Assembly: GCF_021405525.1 (NCBI RefSeq)
Contig: NZ_JAGQAG010000001.1
Location: 868,001-932,000, forward strand
DNA length: 64,000 bases
Source of the DNA: Ruegeria pomeroyi
Lineage (GTDB): Bacteria; Pseudomonadota; Alphaproteobacteria; Rhodobacterales; Rhodobacteraceae
Reading direction: 5' to 3'
Part shown: positions 24,513 to 32,973 of the stretch, piece after piece
Position numbering within the stretch: the stretch's first letter is position 1
How the letters are laid out: each line of letters opens with the position of its first letter
Translations under genes and position numbers: made by a program
The notes under the pieces: model-generated
What the model was told of the DNA's origin: nothing
Database searches by the model: none
Seen by the model: only the letters and a program-made list of their open reading frames with translations

Positions 24513-26303
24513 ATGCGAACGGGTATGATGGCGGGCCTCTGGCTTTCGGCGCTGGCGGCAGGGGCCGCACTGGCGCAGCAAGAGGCCGACACGGTGGCGC
24601 CCGAAGGCGCGGCAGCAGGTCAGGTCAGGCCGTTCTCTGCCGTGGTCGAGGCCGCCCAGGCGGCCAAGGAGGCAGGACAGCCGGTCGAGGCGCAGAACTG
24701 GATGGTTGCCGCCGCCAACCCGCTGGCGGTCATGGCCGGGGGCAATGTGCTGCGCCAGGGGGGCACCGCTGCCGATGCGATGGTTGCGGTGCAGACCGTG
24801 CTGGGTCTGGTCGAGCCGCAAAGCTCGGGTCTCGGCGGCGGCGCCTTTCTGGTCTGGTATGATGGCAATACCGGGCAGATGACCACGCTCGATGCCCGCG
24901 AAACCGCCCCGCGCGAGGCAACGCCGACCCTGTTTCAGGACGAAACCGGCGCGCCGCTGAAATTCTTCGATGCCGTGGTCGGTGGCCGCTCGGTCGGCAC
25001 GCCCGGCACGCCCGCCCTGCTGGAAGAGGCGCACCGCCGCTGGGGACGGGCCAATTGGGGGGCGCTGTTTGGCGATGCGATCTGGCTGGCCGAGAACGGC
25101 TTCACCGTCTCGCCGCGCCTTGCTGGTCTGGTCGGGGAAGACGCCGAAAGGCTCGGCCGCTTTCCCGAAACGGCAGAATATTTCCTGCCCGGCGGCACGG
25201 CAATCAAGGCCGGTGATACTCTGAAAAACCCCGCTTATGCCGCCACTCTGCGGGCGCTGGCCGCAGGAGGGTCGGCCGCCTTTTACGGCGGTCCCATCGC
25301 CGCCGATATCGTGCGCACCGTGCGCAATGCGGAGGGCAATCCCGGCGTTCTCTCCGGGGCCGATCTGGCGCTTTACCAGGTGATCGAACGTGAACCGGTC
25401 TGTGCCAGCTATCGCGCCTTTGAGGTTTGCGGCATGGGACCGCCCTCGTCGGGCGCGCTGACCGTGGGGCAGATTCTGGGCCTGCTGGAGCCCTATGACC
25501 TGGCGGCGCTGGGCGCCGAAAATCCCGAAAGCTGGCGCCTGATCGGCGACGCCTCGCGCCTCGCATTCGCTGACCGGGGCCGCTACATGGCCGACAGCGA
25601 TTTCGTGCCGATGCCCACCAAGGGTCTGGTCGATCCCGCCTATCTGAAATCGCGCAGCGAGTTGCTTGCCGGCCCCAATGCGCTCGAGAGCGCAGACCCC
25701 GGCAACCCGGAGTTCGACCATGCCTCGAACTGGGCCGATGACATTTCCATCGAGCTGCCTTCGACCTCGCATATCTCGATCGTGGACCGCTATGGCAACG
25801 TCTTGTCGATGACCACCACCATCGAAAACGGCTTTGGCTCGCGGCTGATGACGAACGGGTTCCTGCTCAACAACGAGCTGACCGATTTCTCGTTCAAGAC
25901 CCATGACAATGGCGTGCCCATCGCCAACCGGCTGGAGCCGGGCAAGCGCCCGCGTTCCTCGATGGCGCCCACCATCGTCACGCAGGATGGCAAGCCGGTT
26001 CTGGCCATCGGCTCGCCCGGCGGCAGCCGCATCATCGGCTATGTCGCCCAGTCGATCATCGCCTGGGCTGATTGGGGGATGAACGTGCAACAGGCGCTGA
26101 ACGCGCCGCATCTGGTCAACCGCTTCGGCACCTATGACCTGGAAGAGGGCACCGATGCGGCCGGGATGGAAGAGGCGCTGACCGGCCTCGGATACAAGGT
26201 CTCGGTGCGGGCACTGACTTCGGGCCTGCACGCCATCGAGATCGGTGAAACCCTCAAGGGTGCTGCCGATACCCGCCGCGAAGGCATCGCCATGGGCGAA
26301 TAG
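24513..26303 (+). CDS. ggt: Gamma-glutamyltransferase
   Basis: This 596-residue periplasmic N-terminal-nucleophile hydrolase of glutathione and gamma-glutamyl compounds has a signal peptide (residues 1-21). The conserved GLGGGAFLVWYD and DARETAPREA blocks are present. The autocatalytic junction is STSHISIVD, with the nucleophile Thr near residue 418, followed by SMTTTIENGFGS. The substrate loop GSPGGSRIIGYV lies near residue 508. It should self-cleave into large and small subunits. GGGAGAG 5 bp upstream supports ATG 24513. Confidence 0.93.
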   Translation: MRTGMMAGLWLSALAAGAALAQQEADTVAPEGAAAGQVRPFSAVVEAAQAAKEAGQPVEAQNWMVAAANPLAVMAGGNVLRQGGTAADAMVAVQTVLGLVEPQSSGLGGGAFLVWYDGNTGQMTTLDARETAPREATPTLFQDETGAPLKFFDAVVGGRSVGTPGTPALLEEAHRRWGRANWGALFGDAIWLAENGFTVSPRLAGLVGEDAERLGRFPETAEYFLPGGTAIKAGDTLKNPAYAATLRALAAGGSAAFYGGPIAADIVRTVRNAEGNPGVLSGADLALYQVIEREPVCASYRAFEVCGMGPPSSGALTVGQILGLLEPYDLAALGAENPESWRLIGDASRLAFADRGRYMADSDFVPMPTKGLVDPAYLKSRSELLAGPNALESADPGNPEFDHASNWADDISIELPSTSHISIVDRYGNVLSMTTTIENGFGSRLMTNGFLLNNELTDFSFKTHDNGVPIANRLEPGKRPRSSMAPTIVTQDGKPVLAIGSPGGSRIIGYVAQSIIAWADWGMNVQQALNAPHLVNRFGTYDLEEGTDAAGMEEALTGLGYKVSVRALTSGLHAIEIGETLKGAADTRREGIAMGE

Positions 26304-26405
26304 GGCCGTCGGGGTTTGTGGGTATTGACCCGCAAGCCCCCGGCTCTCTACTTAACACATGAACCTTGGCGGGGCTGGCCCGCCGGGGCCAAGGGGGGGA
26401 CAGAC

Positions 26406-27803
26406 ATGGCTCAGATCACCGCATTGCCGCGTAACGAGACCGGCATCGAAACCGTGATCGGTATCCTGAAACAGCGCTTCGGTGATCGGGTACAGACCGG
26501 CCAGGCGATCCGCGAACAGCATGGCCACACCACCACCTGGATCGAGAACCAGCCGCCCGATGCGGTGGTCTTTCCCACCTCCACCGCCGAAGTGTCCGAG
26601 ATCGTCAAGACCTGCGCCGAACACAAGGTGCCGGTCATCCCTTTTGGCACCGGCACTTCGCTCGAGGGGCACGTGAACGCACCCGCCGGCGGCATCTCGG
26701 TCGACCTGATGCAGATGAACAATATTCTCGCCGTGCACGCGGGCGATCTGGATTGCGTGGTCCAGCCCGGCGTCACCCGCGAACAGCTCAACACCCATCT
26801 GCGCGACCAGGGCCTGTTCTTTCCCATCGACCCCGGCGCGAATGCCTCGCTGGGTGGCATGGCTTCGACCCGGGCCAGCGGCACCAACGCGGTGCGCTAT
26901 GGCACGATGAAGGACAATGTCCTGGCGCTCGAAGTGGTGATGCCAGACGGCGAGGTGATCCGCACCGCGCAACGGGCCAAGAAGACCTCGGCAGGCTATG
27001 ACCTGACCCGGCTGATGATCGGCGCCGAGGGCACTCTGGGCATCATCACCGAGATCACGCTGAAACTGCAGGGCATCCCCGAGGCGATCTCGGCCGCCCG
27101 CTGCTCCTTCCCGACGGTCGATGCCGCCTGTCAGGCGGTGATGACGACGATCCAGTTCGGCATCCCGGTGGCGCGGATGGAACTGCTCGATGTGATTGCG
27201 GTGCAGGCGGTCAACGCCCATTCCAAGCTTGACCTGCCGGAAACCCCGCTGTTGCTGCTGGAGTTCCACGGCTCCGAGGCGGGCGTCGCCGAGCAGGCCG
27301 AATTGTTCGGCAGCATCGCCGAGGAAAACGAGGGGAGCGGGTTTGCCTGGACCACCTCGACCGAGGAACGCAACCGGCTCTGGAAGGCGCGGCACGAGTT
27401 TTACTGGGCCTCGCTGCAACTGCGCCCGGGCCGCACGGCGCTGGCCACCGATGTGTGCGTTCCGATTTCGCGTCTGGCGGAATGCGTCAACGCCGCCACC
27501 GCCAAGGCCGAGGAACTCGGCCTTTTTGCGCCGCTGGTCGGGCATGTGGGCGACGGCAATTTCCACATCTCGCCGCTCATCGACAAGGATGACCCGGACG
27601 AGATCGCCAAGACCGAGGCGTTCACCGCCTGGCTGGCCGAGCTTGCCATCTCGATGGATGGCACCTGTACGGGCGAACACGGTATCGGTCAGGGCAAACG
27701 CGCCTATCTCGGCCAGGAACTTGGTGCGACCACCCGCTATATGACCGCGATCAAGGCCGCACTGGACCCGTTGAACATCATGAACCCGGGCAAGATTCTC
27801 TAA
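26406..27803 (+). CDS. FAD-linked 2-hydroxyacid oxidase (D-lactate dehydrogenase/GlcD type)
   Basis: This 465-residue flavoenzyme of the VAO/PCMH family oxidises D-lactate or glycolate and feeds electrons to the respiratory chain. The FAD-binding part shows VIPFGTGTSLEGHVNAP and GASLGGMASTRASGTNAVRYG. The C-terminal part ends with HVGDGNFHISP and DGTCTGEHGIGQGKR, the hallmark of D-lactate cytochrome dehydrogenases. ATG 26406 follows GGGGGGACAG. It may complement the D-2-hydroxyacid dehydrogenase 2 kb upstream. D-lactate and glycolate cannot be told apart here. Confidence 0.88.
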   Translation: MAQITALPRNETGIETVIGILKQRFGDRVQTGQAIREQHGHTTTWIENQPPDAVVFPTSTAEVSEIVKTCAEHKVPVIPFGTGTSLEGHVNAPAGGISVDLMQMNNILAVHAGDLDCVVQPGVTREQLNTHLRDQGLFFPIDPGANASLGGMASTRASGTNAVRYGTMKDNVLALEVVMPDGEVIRTAQRAKKTSAGYDLTRLMIGAEGTLGIITEITLKLQGIPEAISAARCSFPTVDAACQAVMTTIQFGIPVARMELLDVIAVQAVNAHSKLDLPETPLLLLEFHGSEAGVAEQAELFGSIAEENEGSGFAWTTSTEERNRLWKARHEFYWASLQLRPGRTALATDVCVPISRLAECVNAATAKAEELGLFAPLVGHVGDGNFHISPLIDKDDPDEIAKTEAFTAWLAELAISMDGTCTGEHGIGQGKRAYLGQELGATTRYMTAIKAALDPLNIMNPGKIL

Positions 27804-27823
27804 CCGGTACGGCGGCGACGCCA

Positions 27824-27846
27824 GAGATTTTTCGACGAAAAATCTC
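27824..27846. repeat. Near-perfect palindrome, TTCGACGAA core
   Basis: An 11-bp arm (27824-27834) and its exact reverse complement (27836-27846) flank a single A, giving the core TTTTTCGACGAAAAA. A longer palindrome with the same core is at 40248-40278. It follows the FAD oxidase gene and could act as its terminator. Confidence 0.6.
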
Positions 27847-27857
27847 GCCTCCGGCGG

Positions 27858-27912
27858 GAGTATTTGTCGCGGAATGAAGCGGTGATGGCCCTTCATTCCG
27901 CCCAAAATACTC
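27858..27912. repeat. Inverted pair of GAGTATTT...CGGAATGAAG elements
   Basis: Two 22-bp arms (27858-27879 and 27891-27912) are inverted around 11 bp and match at about 18 of 22 positions. The same core recurs inside xdhB (47131-47153) and xdhA (49313-49335). The rest of 27804-28058 holds no gene. Confidence 0.7.
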
Positions 27913-28058
27913 AATTGCGACCGTGTCCGGACCGGGCGCGCGCGTCGTTGTCAAGGCGGAGGTCGGTTTTGCACGTTTTTGCGTCGGATGGACTTGGCTT
28001 GTGAGAATGGGCTTCGGCATAAACCATGCCAAAGAGACTCATTCCGGAGAGCGGTCCC

Positions 28059-30566
28059 ATGAAAACCCAAGTCAAAGCACTGGTCGTCGGCGGCGGTGCC
28101 GTCGGTACCTCGATCGCCTATCACCTGGCCAAGGCCGGCTGGGACGACGTCATGCTGATCGAGCGTGACGAGTTGACCTCCGGCTCGACCTGGCACGCGG
28201 CGGGCCTGTTGCCGCTGTTCAACATGTCCTACGCGACCACTCATATCCACCAATACTCGGTCGATTTCTACAAGACGCTGGAAGAGGAAACCGGGCTGAA
28301 TGCCGGTTTCGCCGTGGTCGGCAACCTGCGCATGGCGCAGACGCAGGATCGTATGGACGAGTATATGCTCTATGCCTCGACCGCCGAGACCTGTGGCGTG
28401 AAATACGAGTGGCTGACCCCGGACCAAATCAAGGAACGCTGGCCGCTGATCGAGACCTCGGACCTCAAAGGTGCGATCTATCACACCGAGGACGGTTATA
28501 TTAACCCCGCCGACGTGACCCAGGCGATGGCCAAGGGCGCGCGCCAGCGTGGCGTGGAGATCGTGCGCAAGATGCAGGCCGATGCCTTCCACTGGACCGG
28601 CACCCATTGGGAAGTGACCTGCACCAAGATGGTGGAAAAAGGCGGCAACCTCGTGCCCTCCGACGAACAGGTCGTGATCACCGCCGAGCATGTCGTCACC
28701 GCATCGGGCAACCACGCGCAGCGCACCGCCAAGCTGCTGGGCATCAAGATGCCGGCGATCCCGGTTGAGCACACCTTCATCGTCATGGATCAGGACCCCG
28801 AACTGGTCAAATGGCGCGAGGCGGGCAACCCCGAGCACCCCGTGGTGCGCGACGCCGACAACGAATCCTATGCCCGCGAGGAACGCGGCGGCTGGATCCT
28901 CGGCATCTACGAACATGGCGCGCCCGCGCGCTTCGAATATGGCGTGCCGGACAGCTTCCGCGCCGATCTGTTCCCGCTCGATCTTGACCGGATCGCCGAT
29001 CAGTACATGGCGATGGCCGAGCGCGTGCCCTCCTGCGCCGAAAGCGGCCTCAAGGACGATTTCAACGGCCCGATCTGCTACACGCCCGATGGCAACCCGC
29101 TGGTCGGCCCCGCACCGGGCCTGCGCAACATGTGGCTGGCCGAGGGCTTCTCCTTTGGCATCACCGCCGCCGGCGGCACCGGCTATTACCTGGCGCAGAT
29201 GATGGTCGATGGCGAGGCCGAGATCGACATGGCCAGCCTCGATCCCAAGCGCTACAGCTCGAACTGGATGACCACCGAGTTCGCGGCGCGCAAGAACGAG
29301 GAATGCTACGAACACGTCTACATCCTGCACCACCCGGACGAAGAGCGCGAGGCCTGCCGCCCGCTGCGCACCGCGCCCGCCTATGATCGGCAAAAGGCGC
29401 TGGGCGCGCAGTTTGGTTTCGTCAACGGTTGGGAGCGTCCGAACTATTACGGCCCGCTCGATGCGCCCGAAAATTTCGACCATGACGCGCGCAGCTTCCG
29501 CCGTGGCGGCTGGTGGCAATACGCCGTCGACGAGGCCAAGGCGATCCGCAACGGCGTGGGTCTGATCGACGCCACCGCCTTTACCAAGCACGTGGTCAAG
29601 GGCCCCGGCGCCACCCAGTTCCTGGACTGGTTCACCTGCAACAAGCTGCCGAAAGTGGGCCGGATCAACCTGACCTATGCGCTGACCAGCGCTGGCACCA
29701 CCCGCACCGAATACACCATCGTGCGCAATGGCGAGAACAACTACTACATCGTCTCCGCCGGGGCGTGGACGGAGTATGACGCCGACTTCCTGCGCAAGGC
29801 GGCCGAGGACAAGATGGAGGAGTTCGGCTATATCGAGATCCAGGATGTCACCACCCAGTGGGGCGTCTTTGCCATCGCCGGGCCCAAATCGCGCGACGTG
29901 CTGAAAGAGGTGATCAAGGACGCCGATCCCGAAACCGCCCTCTCGAACAAGCGTTTCCCGTGGTTGTCGGCCCGTCAGATCGAACTGGGTATGTGCCCTG
30001 TGAACGCGATCCGTGTGGCCTATACGGGTGAGCTGGGCTGGGAGTTGCATCACCCGATCGAGATGCAGCGCTACCTGTGGGATCTGCTGCTGGCTGCCGG
30101 TGAAAAGCACGGGATGAAGCTGGTTGGCGCCCGCGCCCAGAACTGGCTGCGTCAGGAGAAGAGCTATCGCGCGTTTGGCACCGAACTGGGCCGCGATGCG
30201 ACCCCGCTGGAGGCCGATCTGCCGCGTTTCGTGGACCTTGGCAAAGACTTCCACGGCAAGGCCGAGATGGAGGCCAAGGGCATCCGCTCCAAATGCTGCA
30301 CGCTGCTGATCGACGGGCCCGCCGATGCCGATCCCTGGGGTCGCGAGGCGCTTTATACGCCCGAAGGCGAGCGCGTCGGTCGTCTGACCTCGGGTGGCTA
30401 TTCGGTGGCCTTCGAGAAGTCGATCGGCATGGGCTATGTGAAGCCTGAGCTGGCGGTCGAAGGCACCAAGCTGAAGGTCAAGATGCTGGATCAGCTGTGG
30501 GACGCAGTCGTGACCTGCGACAGCCCCTATGACCCCAAGAACGAGACCATCCGCAAGGACGGCTGA
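28059..30566 (+). CDS. Dimethylglycine/sarcosine dehydrogenase-like flavoenzyme with GcvT domain
   Basis: This 835-residue two-domain enzyme has an N-terminal DAO domain (VKALVVGGGAVGTSIAYHLAKAG, residues 5-27) containing SGSTWHAAGL. The His at about 46 corresponds to the covalent FAD attachment site of dimethylglycine dehydrogenase. A C-terminal GcvT-like folate domain (about 430-835) has YALTSAGTTRTEYT, YTGELGWELHHP and RLTSGGYSVAFEKSIGMGY. It would oxidatively demethylate an N-methylated amine and pass formaldehyde to tetrahydrofolate. CGGAGAG lies before ATG 28059. Substrate (dimethylglycine, sarcosine or another methylamine) is not resolved. Confidence 0.88.
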   Translation: MKTQVKALVVGGGAVGTSIAYHLAKAGWDDVMLIERDELTSGSTWHAAGLLPLFNMSYATTHIHQYSVDFYKTLEEETGLNAGFAVVGNLRMAQTQDRMDEYMLYASTAETCGVKYEWLTPDQIKERWPLIETSDLKGAIYHTEDGYINPADVTQAMAKGARQRGVEIVRKMQADAFHWTGTHWEVTCTKMVEKGGNLVPSDEQVVITAEHVVTASGNHAQRTAKLLGIKMPAIPVEHTFIVMDQDPELVKWREAGNPEHPVVRDADNESYAREERGGWILGIYEHGAPARFEYGVPDSFRADLFPLDLDRIADQYMAMAERVPSCAESGLKDDFNGPICYTPDGNPLVGPAPGLRNMWLAEGFSFGITAAGGTGYYLAQMMVDGEAEIDMASLDPKRYSSNWMTTEFAARKNEECYEHVYILHHPDEEREACRPLRTAPAYDRQKALGAQFGFVNGWERPNYYGPLDAPENFDHDARSFRRGGWWQYAVDEAKAIRNGVGLIDATAFTKHVVKGPGATQFLDWFTCNKLPKVGRINLTYALTSAGTTRTEYTIVRNGENNYYIVSAGAWTEYDADFLRKAAEDKMEEFGYIEIQDVTTQWGVFAIAGPKSRDVLKEVIKDADPETALSNKRFPWLSARQIELGMCPVNAIRVAYTGELGWELHHPIEMQRYLWDLLLAAGEKHGMKLVGARAQNWLRQEKSYRAFGTELGRDATPLEADLPRFVDLGKDFHGKAEMEAKGIRSKCCTLLIDGPADADPWGREALYTPEGERVGRLTSGGYSVAFEKSIGMGYVKPELAVEGTKLKVKMLDQLWDAVVTCDSPYDPKNETIRKDG

Positions 30567-30588
30567 CGCCTCCCTTGAGAATGAAGAG

Positions 30589-30612
30589 ACGGCCCCGGAC
30601 ACCCGGGGCCGT
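30589..30612. terminator. Intrinsic terminator, convergent genes
   Basis: Perfect 10-bp stem (30589-30598 with 30603-30612, loop ACAC), GC-rich, followed by TCTTGTTT. It lies between the flavoenzyme gene and the convergent EF-hand gene and probably serves the plus strand. Confidence 0.75.
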
Positions 30613-30619
30613 TCTTGTT

Positions 30620-31048
30620 TCAGCCGCCCGGTTTGAAATCGGCGCTGCTGATCACGCCATCGCCGTTCTTGTCGAGCATGTCGAAGAAGGCGGGGGCCTG
30701 GGCGCCGAACTCGTCGAGCGAGACCAGACCGTCGCCATCGGCATCGTTGAAGGTGCGGTCCATCGCCTGATCGACCAGCGCCATCGGCCCCTTGCGGCCA
30801 CCGGCATTGGCCTCGATATCGGCACGTCGGGTTTCGTCGAACAGGTCATATTCGGCGGCATCCAGCGCGCCATCTTCGTTCTGGTCGAACATCACGAAAA
30901 TCTCGCCGCGTTTCTCGGCGATCTCGGCCACGGTGATCAGCCCGTCGCCATCCATGTCCCAGTTTTCGATGAAATGCGCTCCGGGCGTGCCCTGGGCCAG
31001 GGCGGCGGTGCCAAGGGCACAGGCCGAAGCGAGAAGGAGAAGGCGCAT
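30620..31048 (-). CDS. Exported four-EF-hand calcium-binding protein
   Basis: This 142-residue protein has a signal peptide (residues 1-18, ALA-Q) and four EF-hand loops: DMDGDGLITVAE (31-42), DQNEDGALDAAE (55-66), DADGDGLVSLDE (about 102-113) and DKNGDGVISSAD (126-137). It is probably a periplasmic calcium buffer or sensor. The frame is open to 31258, but ATG 31048 with GGAGTAAC upstream and the signal sequence fix the start. A palindrome 14 bp upstream may be its operator. Confidence 0.85.
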   Translation of the reverse strand: MRLLLLASACALGTAALAQGTPGAHFIENWDMDGDGLITVAEIAEKRGEIFVMFDQNEDGALDAAEYDLFDETRRADIEANAGGRKGPMALVDQAMDRTFNDADGDGLVSLDEFGAQAPAFFDMLDKNGDGVISSADFKPGG

Positions 31049-31061
31049 CAGAGTTACTCCT

Positions 31062-31086
31062 GTTTGACGGCATTCATGCGTCAAAC
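31062..31086. promoter_or_regulatory. Palindrome upstream of the EF-hand gene
   Basis: GTTTGACG (31062-31069) and CGTCAAAC (31079-31086) are perfect 8-bp inverted arms with a 9-bp spacer, 14 bp before the start codon. This is the size and place of a repressor operator; the regulator is unknown. Confidence 0.45.
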
Positions 31087-31090
31087 GGGT

Positions 31091-31153
31091 GATGCGCCCC
31101 AATCCGTCGGGCCATTTCGCCGCAGGGGGGCTCCCGCCCGTCGGAGGCGCATC
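31091..31153. repeat. GATGCGCC inverted repeat in GC-rich spacer
   Basis: GATGCGCC (31091-31098) and GGCGCATC (31146-31153) bracket a GC-rich segment, followed by a small GCATC-AAA-GATGC hairpin (31149-31161). It looks like an intergenic repetitive element. The stretch 31087-31208 holds no gene. Confidence 0.45.
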
Positions 31154-31208
31154 AAAGATGCACCCCCTCCCGTTGGGCCGGGCGCCGCGCGGGGCGCGGC
31201 GCGGGCGC

Positions 31209-31292
31209 TTAGAGAGGCCCCGCCCCACGCAGGGCCAACTGTTGCAGGATCGAGGCAAGGGCCATCGCGGCCAGCAGAATCGCGGATTTCAT
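31209..31292 (-). CDS. Possible 27-residue hydrophobic small protein
   Basis: ATG 31292 opens a 27-codon frame (hydrophobic start MKSAILLAAMALASILQQLAL, stop TAA) with AGGGAG 8 bp before it. It lies 64 bp downstream of the HD-domain gene on the same strand. The sequence would make one membrane-spanning helix. Only the ribosome site and hydrophobic pattern support it. Confidence 0.35.
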   Translation of the reverse strand: MKSAILLAAMALASILQQLALRGAGPL

Positions 31293-31356
31293 CAGCGCGC
31301 TCCCTGTCATGTGTTCCGGTATTACCTGAAACGGGTGGGAGGCGTTGTTCCGTCGC

Positions 31357-31947
31357 TTATCCTTCGGCGGTCTCGTTCAGCTCCATGTGACCGCCGCCGC
31401 GGGACAGCACCCGCCGCAGAATGGGTTCGAAGAATTCCAGCGGTTTGGTCGGATAGTCCGGGTCGAACGCGCATTGGTCGTATTCATGGCAGAAGTAACG
31501 CGCGTCTTCCCAATAGGGGCTGTCGCGATACTTGTCGCGGGCGTTGCGGTCGCCGCCCCAGTAATGGTTGTAATAATAGCCCTGGAACACGCAGTGATGT
31601 TGCAGGATCCAGTAACATTTCTCGCTGACATAGGGTTTCATCATCGCCGCGGCCAGTTCGCCGTGGTTGTAGGGCGACAGGATATCGCCCACGTCATGCA
31701 CCAGGGCGGCCACCACGATCTCGTCCTCGGCGCCATCGGCATGGGCGCGGGTCGCGGCCTGAAGCGAGTGCTGATAGCGGTTGATCGGGTAGGGGGTCCA
31801 GGCCTCGTCCAGCGAGCGGATCGCGTCCAGTATCCGGTCGGGCAGGGCGGCGTTATAGGCCTCTTCATATTCCATCACCGCGTCCCAATCGGCCTGGGTG
31901 GCCTCTTCGAAACTGGTCCAGGTGGGTTTTTGTGACTTGTCCAGCAT
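31357..31947 (-). CDS. HD-domain protein, candidate mixed-valent diiron oxygenase
   Basis: This 196-residue protein has a complete HD metal set: H60 (NRYQHSLQAA), H84-D85 (ALVHDVGD), H95 (YNHGELA), H117 or H118 (LQHHC) and D157 (HEYDQC). The pattern resembles PhnZ/TmpB-type HD oxygenases, which use a mixed-valent di-iron centre to cleave organophosphonates, more than HD phosphohydrolases. Upstream residues E28, Y31 and Y53 could be the second-sphere residues those enzymes use. A divergent LysR gene probably regulates it. The substrate is unknown, and a phosphohydrolase role is not excluded. Confidence 0.7.
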   Translation of the reverse strand: MLDKSQKPTWTSFEEATQADWDAVMEYEEAYNAALPDRILDAIRSLDEAWTPYPINRYQHSLQAATRAHADGAEDEIVVAALVHDVGDILSPYNHGELAAAMMKPYVSEKCYWILQHHCVFQGYYYNHYWGGDRNARDKYRDSPYWEDARYFCHEYDQCAFDPDYPTKPLEFFEPILRRVLSRGGGHMELNETAEG

Positions 31948-31994
31948 GGCGCGTTTCCTTCGTGTCTGCCTGGGGCAAAGGTAGCAGAGCGCGA

Positions 31995-32024
31995 CTGAGC
32001 AGAAAAACGAATTGATTTGCTCAG
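31995..32024. promoter_or_regulatory. Inverted repeat in the divergent HD/LysR promoter region
   Basis: CTGAGCA (31995-32001) and TGCTCAG (32018-32024) are perfect 7-bp arms with a 16-bp AT-rich spacer between the two divergent genes. This is a plausible LysR binding site controlling both. Confidence 0.45.
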
Positions 32025-32048
32025 AGTGATGTGAAAATCTTTTCAGTT

Positions 32049-32900
32049 ATGCAGATAGCCGCGCTTGAAACCTTTCTCGCCATTGCCGAGGCCGGCAGTT
32101 TCCACGCGGCAGCCCGTGGGCTCAACGTCACCCAGACCGCTGTCAGCGCCCGCATCAAGGCGCTTGAAACCGCGCTGGGGGTCGCGCTTTTCGAGCGTGG
32201 TCCGGCTGGCACGCGCCTCAGCCTTGCCGGACAACGGTTCCGCCCGCATGCCGAGCAGATGCTGCGCACCTGGACCTTCGTCACAGCCGAAATGGCCGCC
32301 GGCCCCGGCGCGCGCGGCGCCTTGCGGCTGGGCGCGCAGCTGTCGCTCTGGGATGCGCTCCTGGTCGATATGGCGGTCTGGCTGGAACAGGAACAGGGCG
32401 TCGTGCCCTTCACCCTGAACTATGACCATGCGCTTGATATGGGGGTGGCGGTGGCCGAACGCCTTGTCGACCTGGCTTTGGTACATGACCGCCCGACGCA
32501 GCCCGGGATCGAGGTTACTGACCTGCCCGACGAACGGCTGACGCTGGTATCCGACCGGCCCCTTACCCTCGGGCAGGACGAGATGCCGCTGTTCATCAAC
32601 CTGGAATTCTGCGCCGAATACGACCGGCTCTGGCAACAGGTGATGCCGCCCGGCAGCCGTCAGCATATCGTTCTGGGCAATGCGGCGATGGGGCTGCGCT
32701 ATCTGATGCGGCGCGGCGGGGTGGGGTATTTCCCCGATACGATGGTCATGGGCTCGCTGCGGCGCGGGCGGCTGCACGCGGTGCGTGGCGCGCCCGAGAT
32801 GCGGCTTGCCTGCCGCGCTATCCACCTGCGCGACAATCCGGGCCTTGGCCAGATCGAAACCGCAATCACCGGCCTGCGCAAACTGCGCGGCGGGCGCTGA
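32049..32900 (+). CDS. LysR-family transcriptional regulator
   Basis: This 283-residue regulator has an N-terminal winged helix (ALETFLAIAEAGSFHAAARGLNVTQTAVSARIKALE) and an effector domain from about residue 90 (GALRLGAQLSLWDALL). ATG 32049 gives the usual LysR N terminus; GTG 32031 would add six residues. It is divergent from the HD-domain gene with an inverted repeat between them, so it likely responds to that enzyme's substrate or pathway. Confidence 0.85.
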   Translation: MQIAALETFLAIAEAGSFHAAARGLNVTQTAVSARIKALETALGVALFERGPAGTRLSLAGQRFRPHAEQMLRTWTFVTAEMAAGPGARGALRLGAQLSLWDALLVDMAVWLEQEQGVVPFTLNYDHALDMGVAVAERLVDLALVHDRPTQPGIEVTDLPDERLTLVSDRPLTLGQDEMPLFINLEFCAEYDRLWQQVMPPGSRQHIVLGNAAMGLRYLMRRGGVGYFPDTMVMGSLRRGRLHAVRGAPEMRLACRAIHLRDNPGLGQIETAITGLRKLRGGR

Positions 32901-32973
32901 CGCCGGTTTTGGTCCGTGGTGATGGTGTGCTAGAGTAATGGCGATTTTGAGTTCGCCATTCAGGAGAGACGCC

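Noticed and set aside
23340-26231. 963-codon minus-strand frame
   Set aside because: Antisense to the hydroxyacid dehydrogenase and gamma-glutamyltransferase genes, with shadow-type composition.
27951-30602. 883-codon minus-strand frame
   Set aside because: Fully antisense to the dimethylglycine dehydrogenase-like gene, which has clear motifs and a ribosome site.
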